From Escallonia rubra (taxonomy: Eukaryota > Streptophyta > Magnoliopsida > Escalloniales > Escalloniaceae), in contig JAVXUO010002735.1 in assembly GCA_033065855.1 (NCBI GenBank), positions 480,895-544,894 on the forward strand: a stretch of 64,000 bases of DNA, in the 5' to 3' direction. The first letter of the stretch is position 1; every line of letters begins with the position of its first letter. A program made the translations under genes and the position numbers. Shown piece by piece: positions 22,372 through 32,107 of this stretch. A model generated the notes under the pieces. The model worked only from the letters and a program-made list of their open reading frames with translations, had not been told where the DNA came from and searched no databases.

Positions 22372-24090
22372 CCAATCCTGTGTTCCATAGGGAATTTCAT
22401 CTTGAGGTGGTATGTCGATACCACAACCTGTAACTGATTAAGTGCTGGTCGTCCAAATATCGCGTTGTATGCAGAGGGGACCTTTACTATCACAAAATCA
22501 AGCATCAGTTTGGCTTTTGTCGGAGGTATACCGATCGCAACTGGGAGTGCGATAATACCTTCGACAGTAACCGATTGTTGGAGAATCCATACAATGGTGT
22601 ATCCATCTTTCGAAGATGGTCCATAAAAAATATTCATCTTCTTGAACGCGTCGTAAAATAAAACTTCTGCGGAACTCCCATTCTCGATTAAAACACGTTT
22701 TACATCGAAGCTTCCCGCTTTGATGGTGATGACTGATGGATCATCGTGAGGAGTCTTCACATCTTCTAAATCTTTGTCGGAAAAAGAGATCGTAGCTACA
22801 TGCACAATCTTTCTTTTCTTACTTGGGGGTTGGCTCGTTATGCATACTTCCCTGGCATACGCTTTTCGAGCCTGTCCTAATGAACCTCCTACGACCAATT
22901 CCCCAGATATAGTGTTGATTGTACCCGCATTCTCTTCCCGATCTTCTCTTTCTTCCATGGCCAAAGGTGTCTGTTGTTGTCCTTCCTTTTGTGCCACGAA
23001 TTTTCTCAACTGGCCACGCTTGATAAGGGCCTCGGTTGCTCGTTTGAGTGCCCGCAATTGTCAGTTGTATGGCCATGATCGTTGTGAAAGTGACGCCATA
23101 AATCTTTGCTCCTTTTATTCGGCTGAGATCTCATCTTTTCTGGCCACTGGAGAGCTTTATTGTCTTTGATCTCGTGAAGTATCTGTGATAGTTTGGCATT
23201 AAGGGGTGTCAGATTTTCCAAGGCAAATGGGTCTTTGGGACGCCGTTCGTCACACTTAGAACGTTTTGTGAACATTCCCCCTTAGGGAGTTAGCTCCCGA
23301 GATCGTTTCTTCTGTTCTTCTTTCCCTTCTCCACGTCGTCTTCTGTGGGTCTCTAGGTATTCTTCAGCTTGAATATATTTGTTAGCGTTCTCGAGAAGGT
23401 TTTTCATATTACCTGGGGGACTTTTGTTTACAGAGAACGAAAACTTGGATGTTGGTCTGAGGCCTTGGAGGAATGTAGTATACTTCACGGACTCGTCCAA
23501 GTTATCGATTTCCAAAGTGGCTGCGTTGAATCATCCGAGATAGCATGCCAAAGATTTGTTTTTCTCTTGTACAATGTTAAGCAAACTCGTCGCATTTTTC
23601 CTTTGGGAGCGACTGCTTACAAAGTGTTTCTAAAAGAGATCCGATAATTGGTTAAAGGAGTGAATGTATCTCGGTTGTAGGGACTTGAACCATGCATGTG
23701 CAGCCTTCCTTAAGGTGGTAGGAAAGGCTTTGCACATGATGGCATCTGAGACCTAAAGGAGTAACATATTTGTTTCGAACTGGTAAACATGTTCTCCTGG
23801 ATCTCCAGTTCCGTCATATGGGTCACATTGAGGCATTTGGAAATTGGGAGGTAGCTTTGCTTTTTCGATGGCCTCTGACAATGGATATCCAGATTCTTCC
23901 CTCGGGGGAGATATTTTCGGAGAATGATACTTGGGGACAACCTTCCAAGAGTCTCGTTCTCGGGAACGGTACTCAGATATCCTCTTTTCGTGGATGGATC
24001 TCCGAGGGGTCTCAGTTCTGGCGACCTGTACGGGAGAGGAATTTGGTACTGTCTTTGACTGATAGATCGTGACGGTAGCATGATCCGCTC
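22372..24090 (-). pseudogene. Tat gag and protease, second duplicate
   Basis: Repeat of copy 1: protease-like SFDVKRVLIENGSSAEVLFY (22362-23057), zinc-like HFHNDHGHTTDNC, YTTFLQGLRPTSKFSFSVNK (23282-23515) and the gag start region (23710-24081). This copy runs further towards the 5' end than copy 1, so it retains the original leader side of Tat. Confidence 0.82.
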
Positions 24091-24284
24091 CTAGTCATGT
24101 GTTCTTCGCTCTTTTCTATGGGAGATGAGGAAGGTTGATCGAAAAGACTGATCCGGTGAAACTCGTTCCTGTAAGTTTTTCTTCAAACTTTTCTTTAATG
24201 CTTAGTGAAAATTCAGTTTAAGGGGGAAGTTTGGGTTTAGGACTACCGTGGGTTACAATTTCTCAGCGCATCTTGAAGGTGGTG
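24091..24284 (-). other. Probable Tat 5' leader remnant
   Basis: Lies upstream of gag copy 2 (minus sense). No ORF and no convincing PBS; a change to LTR-B sequence occurs near 24285, placed to within some tens of bases. Confidence 0.4.
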
Positions 24285-25027
24285 GAATGGTTAAAAGCTG
24301 CCATGACAGTGCGTAAGGTACGCGGGTGGTTGCTCATATATGTGACTGTGATTTAAAGATTTAAATGTATAGATCTATGTATATATATATGTGCATGAAT
24401 GAAATAACAAGAATGGGAAGAAGAGAGATCACCGTCGTCCCACAGAGGGTGTGCTTGGAGGGTGAAATGGGTGCTGGTGTGTGTGCTTTGTGTGTATATA
24501 TATGGGAGTGGAGATGGTTGCCAAGAAGGTAGGCAGTGTGTACTTGGTGATCGTGCCAGTCGTGTAGTTTTGGTGTGTGGGGTTTTTTACATGTGTGGGT
24601 TTTAGATACGTAGAGAGAGAGAGAGAGAGGTGGCAGCCATGGCAGCCGTGAAAGGGGAAGGAGGCGGGGCTGTCGTAGTTGAACTTATGATATGTGTTGG
24701 TGCATCAACAAATGGGTTTTGTGGGTGAGTTGTTTATATATATATGGTGAATGATATGTGCCAGCAAGTGTGGGTATACATGTAATGCATGAGAGGAAAA
24801 CGAAATAGGTGCGTAAAGCTGTGTTTTTGTGAGAGAACAGAGCTGCCAAGGTAGCTAGAGTGTGCATTTTTTATGAAGGTATATGGCCCTGCATGTGAAA
24901 TTTTGTAAGAGTGTTGTGTGTGTGCGTGTGGTATGTAGGTGTGTGTGGGTGTGTGAGATGCTAAGTGACGTGTGTGTGTTGTGTAGATAGTGGTATGTAG
25001 GTATGTGAGGGTGTATGAGATGATAAG

Positions 25028-25211
25028 GGGTTAATTTTACACTACACCCCGTAGTTAGGGGTCAGTTGCACCGAGCACCTTATGGTTCTAATTTTGGCAC
25101 CTCGCACCAAAATTTTGAAAAATCTTGGCACCCAGCACCAGATGACGGTCAAGAGGCACTTTGACCACACGTCTGTTAGTTTTTCAGGGGCAAAATAGTC
25201 TTATTGCCCCT
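25028..25211. repeat. Left TIR of Pack-MULE
   Basis: Pairs with 26207-26359; longer by about 30 bp, mainly an extra CACCTCGCACCAAAATTTTG stretch. Ends in a GGGGCAAAATAGTCTTATTG-type block also present in the right TIR. Confidence 0.9.
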
Positions 25212-25213
25212 TG

Positions 25214-25830
25214 TCATGCAGCTTCCACACCTCCGCCGAGCTCCCTTCTCGAGCCAACACGCATCCTGACGTGCTCAAATCAACAATCGGTGTCGTCCCC
25301 CGCGTCTCGCTCTCCTCTTCCTCATCCTCGTCCTCACACAGCACATCAATAAGTTCAATCTGACTCGTCGCGAGTGACTCGAGCCGCCGCCTCCACTCCC
25401 TCCGGTTCGTATACGCCTCCCTCCCTCCGGTTCGTATACGGCCTCGGATCCGACAGCACGGTGGACACGAACCGGAAAGTGATCTCCAACCCTTGTAAAG
25501 CCGATTTCAGAACCGACTCGTTTTTCCAATCCGGAAACTCCTTGGCGTCCCAGATCTTCTTCAGCTCTGGCAGACGCAGGTAGTGCTCGTAGGCCGAGCA
25601 ATCCGGTATGCTCAGCTTGTTCGATGGCCTCGGTGCCAGATCCGCGACATGAATCGGTGGCAGCACCGGTATGCTCAGCTTGTTCGATGGCTGGCGCCAG
25701 ATCCGCGACGCGAACCGGAGCAGCACCAGTATGCTCAGCTTGTTCGATGGCCTCGGCGATTTGGTTCGTATATCGGGAGACACCATGTTTGCTTTGCAGT
25801 TGAGCCTGGCCATACTTTGAGCTTGCTTGT
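25214..25830 (-). pseudogene. HSPRO: Captured fragment of HSPRO (nematode-resistance HS1pro-1-like) gene
   Basis: Minus-strand translation from 25813 gives a start (MARLNCKANMVSPDIRTKSP) like the HSPRO N-terminus, then CSAYEHYLRLPELKKIWDA, FPDWKNESVLKSALQ, LEITFRFVSTVLSDPRPYT. In a neighbouring frame follow EWRRRLESLATSQIELIDVL, TRGTTPIVDLSTSG and LAREGSSAEVWKL, where the capture meets the TIR. This is the first third or so of HSPRO1/HSPRO2 proteins, linked in plants to pathogen, nutrient and SnRK1 signalling. A duplicated stretch around 25405-25440 shifts the frame, and the N-terminal part is expanded by a 60-bp triplication. Not a functional gene; identification is from remembered family sequence and is strong for the central motifs. 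Confidence 0.85.
25590..25765. repeat. Three-copy 60-bp tandem repeat in captured HSPRO
   Basis: GTATGCTCAGCTTGTTCGAT recurs near 25608, 25669 and 25730, each followed by GGC(CTC)GG and CGCCAGATCCGCGAC-like sequence. On the coding strand it repeats the peptide PSNKLSI. This expansion is probably specific to the transposon copy. Confidence 0.85.
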
Positions 25831-25861
25831 AAGTTTGTTGGGAAGATGGCAGAGATGAGCA

Positions 25862-26160
25862 ATTTCTAATTAGTCACGAGTAAAGGGCTTTTTGCGTTTA
25901 TTTTGGTTCAAATTGCAGGAAACAGAGGAAAAGTCAAGGAAGTGACCCAAAGGGTTCGTAAGTCTCCCGCGAAGATCCCGAGAAAACGGCCGTACTCCGG
26001 CGAACTCCCCAGAACGACAGAGTGGGGCGCCCGGTCTCCGGTCAGAAGGTCGGCTCCATCGCCGGTCCCGACGAGGAGAGTGACGGGTCAGCGATGGAAT
26101 GGGGGGCCGGCTAATGGCATCCGGCGGGATCCCAGGGAAAGATGAATCCAGGGTGCTGGG
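25862..26160. other. GC-rich second filler segment of the Pack-MULE
   Basis: About 60% GC, Pro/Arg/Ser-rich in translation (minus frame 25870-26175), unlike the TIRs and unlike HSPRO coding sequence. It could be HSPRO 5' flanking sequence or a second capture. I do not recognise it. Confidence 0.5.
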
Positions 26161-26206
26161 TAAAATTTTGGCCATGTGTCACTAACTGGGATGACATGTA
26201 AGCTTT

Positions 26207-26359
26207 AGGGGCAATAATCCCATTTTGCCCCTGAAAAACTAACAGCCGTCTAGTCAACAGGCAGTTTGACCTTCATTTGGTGTTGGGTGCCAATTTTAAA
26301 ACCCTAGGGTGCTAGGTGCAACTGACCCCTAAGTACAGGGTGCTGGGTAAAATTAACCC
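26207..26359. repeat. Right TIR of Pack-MULE
   Basis: Inverted partner of 25028-25211 (shared GGGGTCAGTTGCACC, CTGTTAGTTTTTCAGGGGCA), followed by TSD GATGATAAG. Confidence 0.9.
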
Positions 26360-27799
26360 GATGATAAGTGCTGTGTGTGTGTTGTGTAGATAGTGTGGGC
26401 ATGAGGTGCTGTGAGTGGATGGGTGTGTGTTTATGTCACGAGTGAGTAAAAATGAAAGAAGAAAAAGGAAAGGTAATGGTCATGGCAAATTGGGTGTATA
26501 TATATCTTATGTCATGAGTGAGTGAAATTGGGTGTATGTGTTTACATGTATTATAATTATGTGAACCTGTGTGTCTGGGAGGAAGGGTGGAGAGTTGCTG
26601 TGGTTTGAGTGTGGGGTTTGTCTAAATGGGGTTGTGGCAGAGAAGAAGAAGAAGAAGAGTGGGTTAACTTAACGAAAAAAAAGGGTTTATGCACGGGTAT
26701 ATCGTGTGAATGTTAGACATCGTATAATAGTCAGAAAATGTTGAAACTTTACAGGACGAGTCGTAGGATAATACTAGAATTTCTGTTCAATTTTCATATT
26801 TTTCTGATAACGTATGTATTTGTTATACTTTCTCCAATTTCAAACATCTGAAATCGTTTAAAGGCCTTAAACCCATGAAAATGTTTTGCAAAAATTAGAG
26901 TAATGTTTTTATAGTATAATAAAGACTCAGAAAAAATTGGTAATTTTTGGAGTTGATTTGTTATCATTTTTTGTATCACATTGAATTTAGCAAAACGAAA
27001 TATAAAGAAATAGATTTAGCGCCTTATAAATCCTGATTTTATTTCTATAATTTTTATACATATTAAAGCTTGTATAAAATAATGAGTTTTTATTTTCAGT
27101 TAGATGCAGTTATGGAAAATTTATGGGTTTTTAGTGTATTTAAAGAAATTATTTTTAATTCAAAAATAATAAAAAACATTCAAAAATTATATTTTTATTT
27201 CATATGTTGTATTAAGCCATAATGAATGCTTAATGTAAATGAAAAATATTTTTAGCGTATTTCTGAGCTTCGAGGAGTGTGACAAGTTTTCGGGTTAGGT
27301 TGGCCGTGTGTGGAACCCGCTTTGAATTTCGTTTTTCCAGATAGAGAAATGGGTACGCTGTGAATAGTTATATTAGGTTTATAATATATTAGTTTGGATA
27401 GTGTTCTGATAAGTGATTTGTCAACCTAGGTTAATTCCGAGGATTGATTGAGAGCGTTTGAACTTCAGTTCGCTTGGATCGAGGTAAGGGATTTCGGACT
27501 ATTTCATCTATTTGACATCGTAAATATTATTTCTAAATTGTTGTTATTGTTTTCATTGGACTCAGTTATAATCGTGATGAAATTGCATCGATTGCCATTA
27601 ATAACCTTTGTTTAAGCCTAACACGTTTATTGAAAATCATGTTCGATGCTCCGTATTCATTTCTCATTGTGCATCGATCTAATCATTGCATTATCGATTA
27701 TTGCATTTTGCATATTGACATGAGTTAGTTTATTGTGGAGATATAAGGATGGTCTGTATCGGGGGTGATATAAGGATGGTCTGTTATTGTCAGGAGATG

Positions 27800-27819
27800 C
27801 TAGTACCTTAAGGGTCTAG
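27800..27819. other. CTAGTCC...ACTAG dyad motif (LTR-B partial copy)
   Basis: CTAGTACCTTAAGGGTCTAG, reverse orientation; preceded by two copies of ATAAGGATGGTCTGT near 27745 and 27772. Confidence 0.6.
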
Positions 27820-28060
27820 CTAGTGTTCATATGCATATGTAATCACAGTGTTATTGAGCATCGCCTTTGTGGCTTTGCTTAGTGTTTCCCTGCACTGCCT
27901 GTGTGGCTTTGCAGTTCGCTCACGTTCAATATCATTTGTATTGTTTCAGTGTAATCGGAAGTGTTTCTATTGATTTCTGATTTGAGGAATTGAGATTAAT
28001 CTTTTTCGATATTGCCATTGAAATAAATTCTCTAAATCGTTTGTATCCCTTTCTGAATTT

Positions 28061-28130
28061 TTGAGCGACCTTACTGAGCTCTCGAAAGCTCACTCCCTTT
28101 TTTTTGTTCCCTTCTGCCGGGAGAAATCGT
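28061..28130 (+). other. Conserved LTR block with short hairpin (LTR-B partial copy)
   Basis: TTGAGCGACCTTACTGAGCT, CTCGAAAGCTCACTCCC, then CCCTTCTGCCGGGAG. Confidence 0.65.
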
Positions 28131-28406
28131 CAATAAGAGTTCGGAACCAATGAGCTTGATTGTGGAATAGCTTAGCATTTTCATTAATTGTTATTTAAGC
28201 CCCTACGAGGGAACTAGTGTGTAATTTAATAAATTAGAACTTCAAATTTCCTCTTGTGTTTAAGAATGCTTAGCTGAGAATTTAAGTCATTGTAGAAACT
28301 CTGATATAGATGTTTATTGGGGTTTTCTTAGTGAAATTGAGATGATTGGATGATTGAGAATCGATCGATTGATTGGCTAACACTCCAAAAATTCTAGGGT
28401 GTTACA

Positions 28407-29037
28407 CGCTATGTGTACCTGAGTGACGAATTTGGTAACAGTTTGGGGTCGTTGATTTTAGATATCAGAGTGCGCAGCGAAAGCCTAGCGGTTACTGTTT
28501 TTCTCTTTTTTGTGATATGTAAGTGCTTATAGAAATTGGTTATCAACAATAGCTTTGATAGAGTGCAAGTCATGTGTAACCATAGCCTAGTACTTTAGCA
28601 CACCTTAAGGTCGAAGTTAAGCTTTGCATCATTAAATAGATTGTGCAAAGGGTATAGTCTGGTATATTATCAGTATAATGTATTGAAAACATGACAGATT
28701 AGAACTTGGTTTAAAGCACTCTATGTGCATTGAATTTGGAGAGGTGTAAGGTTAGTCCAATGAGTTTTGTATTGGCTAAATAATCAGTTCGTAATTTCTG
28801 AAATGGTTAGTGCGCAAGTGATAATCTGACAGTTTTGAGATTAGTGTTACGATTTAAAATTTAAATAGTTGTGTTCAGGTATTCGTAGGACATGAATTTG
28901 TGTACGGAGGTTAGATGTTGCTCAGACACTATGTGATCGTTATCAAAGTGCAGCGGAAGTGTAATGCCTAAACATTATAAGTTATACGAAGCCCAAGTTC
29001 AAATTTCGAGGACAAAAGTTTTATAAGGTGGGGAGAA
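28407..29037 (+). mobile_element. Short Gypsy internal remnant ending in a PPT
   Basis: Non-coding sequence between LTR-B (left) and LTR-A (right). Its right end, TTTCGAGGACAAAAG, TTTATAAGGTGGGGAGAA, is the 3' untranslated end and polypurine tract of the LTR-A family, homologous to the reverse of 21881-22060. Near 28455 a GATATCAGAGTGC string resembles a decayed initiator-Met PBS. Either one strongly shortened element or two juxtaposed remnants. Confidence 0.55.
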
Positions 29038-30206
29038 TGTAATATCCCGCACTTTTTGAGTAGTTTAAAATAATTATCGTGACCCAAAAAATAAAGTGGC
29101 AATAAATTTGAGCAATGCTCGGAGATTAGTAGAGAATGAGATGTTAAAATGTTTTGGGGCAAAAATATAATTTTGAAACTTTTGGGGTCATTGTATAAAT
29201 ATGAAAAACTTTGGGGGCTAATCTGGAAATTTGAAAAGTGTGGTTTAAGGTGTCAAATTTTTAGAGAAAATGGTCTTAGGAGTGCCACTTCCTACTTGTG
29301 CATTTACTGACTAACCTAATTTAATTATTAAATCAGGGAATAAGTTTGACAAGGAATAAAGAAAAGAGAAAGAAATTTGGGGAGGAAAATAGAAATAAGA
29401 AAACAGGAAGAACGAAGAAGGAGAAACATAAAGAAGAAACTGAGAGAAAAGAAGAAGCAGAGCACAAAGATCTCATGGGAGGAATTGGGGGAAATTCTTC
29501 GGGGTAATCCCCCTTCTCCGCTTGTGTGCGAATTTTGTATGTGTTAGTGTGTGTTACTGTATGTTTGTGTGTTCAGCGTGTATGGGTGTATGCGCATGAG
29601 TATGTGGGTAAATATATGTGTGTTTCCAATGAAGAGTGTGTGATTTTCGGTGAGTTGTGAGTGTTTAAGAGTTGCTGCAGTTTGTGGGATGATTTCAGTT
29701 TAAGTGTATGTGAAAAAGATTGTGAAGTGTGTGCATCAAGTGTGTGCGTATGTGGTGTGTGTTTCAGTGATCATAGAATGTGTTTTGTGGGTATTAAATG
29801 ATGAGTTTATCAATAAATTAAGGTGTAATAGTGTGTAAGTATGTGTATGTGTGAAACTGGGGGAGGGTTAGTGAGTGTTTTCGGTGTAAAATTGTGTGTG
29901 TTGGTGTGTGAAGTGGGTATTTGTCTGACTGTGCAGTGTGTATGAATTTCACCTATAAAGGTATTTTTTGGTAAATTCAAAAACAGTAAGGATATTTTAG
30001 TGATTCTATTTATAGAAAGGCTGTTTTTGTTATTTAAGTATGAGGGGTGTTTTTGGTAATTTTACACATCAGAGGCATTTTTGTAATTTTACCTACTCGG
30101 TGAGGGGTTTTATTCTGGGAGTATGCGTGAGTTAATGTTGAGTTTATAATGGTAGTGTAGGCTGTGTTCTAATGAATTGATAATTCCTTTTAAGTTAAAG
30201 CAAAAG
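29038..30206 (+). repeat. LTR-A 3' LTR, left part
   Basis: Starts TGTAATATCCCGC straight after the PPT. Aligns to the first part (minus sense) of the LTR at 18819-21880, including TTTTGGGGCAAAAATATAATTT and CGGTGAGGGG. TG-rich stretches fill 29520-29940. Split at 30206 by a Gypsy element; resumes at 48010. Confidence 0.8.
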
Positions 30207-32107
30207 TGTAACGCCCCAACTTAAGATTATCTCAACCCGGCTGGAGCATTACGACACATCAGCTAATCACATCATACTGATAATACCACTCATTTTAACT
30301 CACTTGGTAATAGAACCATATTATACAAAATTAAAGAGTTTATTATTATAAAACACACCTAGTAAGCTCTCTGCTAGATCTCAAAATTGACATACTGTAC
30401 TATTCAAGTACAACCTAATTCACAAATGTACAAGTATGCTCTTGCCCGTCTTCTCACCGTGCCTCACACATTCTCCTTCCCTTTCGAAGGACCGACTCCT
30501 TGATCGAAAATGTTATTATGGGTAAAAACCCGTCAGCCCACTGGCTCAATAAGATAATAAAAAAAACTTTAATGTAACCTTAAACTCAAGAATATTGATA
30601 ATGCACGCTATTACAATTCAATCACACTAAGCAATTCTACATGAGCACATAACACATATCACATGTTCACACTTAGTTGAGCATTACAAGAGTTTACTAT
30701 TCCCGAATTCAGTCTCATCAATAGACCACCCTTATGTCACCACACCCGGGATTTAAGATCACAACCTTTGCCTCGGCCAAAGGCAAAGAAACCGAAAACA
30801 ATTGAATACCAATACTGCCTCGGGTAGCAGTAAGAGATACAACTGTTCGGCTCATTCGGTGCACCACTACTCAAACACAATCAAATCAACCCGCAATCAT
30901 TTGAATGGGATGGCATAATAATCATCAACAATATATCAACAATCCCTTACAATGAAAGGATGTAACATCATCTTCATAACATCTTGAACATGCAACATAA
31001 TCATTTATATTCAGGAAATGAGCTTCAATTATAAAACTTAACAAACATGTCCAAAATCATGTTCTATCCAGGTCTAATTTGACATAACTCCATCATTCAC
31101 ACATACCATAACTTATTTCACGTCTTCCATAAACTCCAATATGTTAAACACGAATAGATTCACTTATTAACAAGTCTCTAACAAGTATTTAAAAGTTTGA
31201 GAAAGAATTCATACTAAAAGAGTTACGCTAACATAACATATATCCATATTCATGTCTTAAAAGCCCATTAAAAAGCTTTAACTAGCTTTAACTATCTTAC
31301 CTTAAAGAAGAGACGAAAGAACCAAATTTGTATATTTGAAACATCTTTAAAATACTCCTCAAAACACGTTCAACATACCCTTTGAGGCTCATAGAAACTT
31401 TCCAAATCAATTGCTTGAGGTTCCCTTTAAAAAACAAGCTTTAATTCTAGATTTTGTGAGGTTTTTGGTTGCTTTTCTTGCACTTTTCTCTCAAAAACAA
31501 GGTAAGGGAATTTAAGCATGTCAATTGGGTCTTTTAAATCAAATTAGAAGCAAGCATGAGGTGTCAAGTGGAGGTGAAGAGGTGGAAAAGTCAAGCAAGA
31601 CGAGGCTTTAAGCATGAGGTGGCAAGACACGGTTGTGCCACCTGGCAAGCACGACAAGGCTCAAAGCATGAGGTGGCAAGACACAGTTGTGCCACCTATC
31701 AAGCATGACAAGGCTCAAACCACGATGTGTCACGATAATAATTTGACACGTCACAAGAACGAGGTAACCAATTCTTTGCAAAAAGCAAAACAAATCACAG
31801 GTAGTCCGGTCAACAACCGGTTATTCCCAGCTGAAGGTTTCACCATTTTTCGTTTCCAACTCTTCTGAAAATATTTTTGGTCATTCCAAGTGATCATTTA
31901 AAGTTTCTAAACCTCAAATACTCTTTTCCATTTCCAACGTTTTGTTCACCTTCTTAGAAAATTTACTTAATTCAAGGTGTCTTACATTTAAACATACATT
32001 CAAATATGTTATCATGCATAGTTCATCATAATCATTTTCACATAAAGTGATTTATCTAATCATACTTAAATATGTAATCAAAGCATATAGCATGTTGGGT
32101 TCTCACA
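30207..32107 (-). repeat. Tekay-like 3' LTR
   Basis: 1901 bp, TGTAACGCCCC ... GGGTTCTCACA. AT-rich; includes a duplicated block around 31605-31720. A pyrimidine-rich stretch to its right reads as the PPT region on the minus strand. Confidence 0.88.
31600..31725. repeat. Tandem repeat in Tekay-like LTR
   Basis: Two and a half copies of a 54-bp unit holding AAGCATGAGGTGGCAAGACA and GTTGTGCCACCT; GAGGTGGCA/TGCCACCT can form a hairpin. A matching two-copy array sits in the other LTR near 41470-41580. Confidence 0.8.

Larger units (their letters stand above)
1..24285 (-). mobile_element. Tat-lineage Ty3/Gypsy element, broken, host to several insertions
   Basis: Remains of a large Gypsy element on the minus strand. 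From high to low coordinates it shows a leader, gag, protease, RT, RNase H plus a second RNase H-like domain, and integrase; a plus-strand accessory gene follows beyond integrase. Paired RNase H domains, the RT box YVDDMLVKS and an antisense accessory ORF between integrase and the 3' LTR fit the Tat group (Retand/Grande/Ogre relatives). No LTR could be delimited, so both ends are uncertain and the left end may lie outside the window. It is broken many times, carries an internal tandem duplication, and was hit by a Copia element (1183-11034) and a chromovirus LTR remnant (18819-22371). It is the oldest layer of the left third of the window. Confidence 0.8.
25028..26359. mobile_element. Pack-MULE (non-autonomous Mutator-like transposon) with host gene fragment
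   Basis: Long terminal inverted repeats start GGGTTAATTTTAC and end GTAAAATTAACCC-like; the element is flanked by the perfect 9-bp TSD GATGATAAG (25019-25027, 26360-26368). TIRs of 150-184 bp and a 9-bp TSD are diagnostic of Mutator-like elements. The 1332-bp element encodes no transposase. Its GC-rich centre contrasts with the AT-rich LTR around it and contains the 5' part of a host HSPRO gene plus another GC-rich piece of unknown origin. Mobilised, if at all, by a MULE transposase elsewhere. Confidence 0.93.
24285..28406 (+). repeat. LTR-B family long LTR, partial, host of a Pack-MULE
   Basis: Matches, in reverse orientation, the solo LTR at 34748-37833: shared GGCAGCCATGGCAGCC, GGGTTAGGTTGGCC, GAGGTAAGGGATTT and the end CTAGGGTGTTACA at 28406. 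The first several hundred bases of the LTR are not present. Contains GA and TG microsatellites (24609-24630, 24900-24990). Interrupted by the MULE at 25028-26359. Confidence 0.8.

Noticed and set aside
25275-25862. 195-codon ORF in the Pack-MULE as a real gene
   Set aside because: It runs in a different frame from most of the HSPRO match and is an accident of GC-rich captured sequence; the HSPRO match itself is a frame-shifted fragment.
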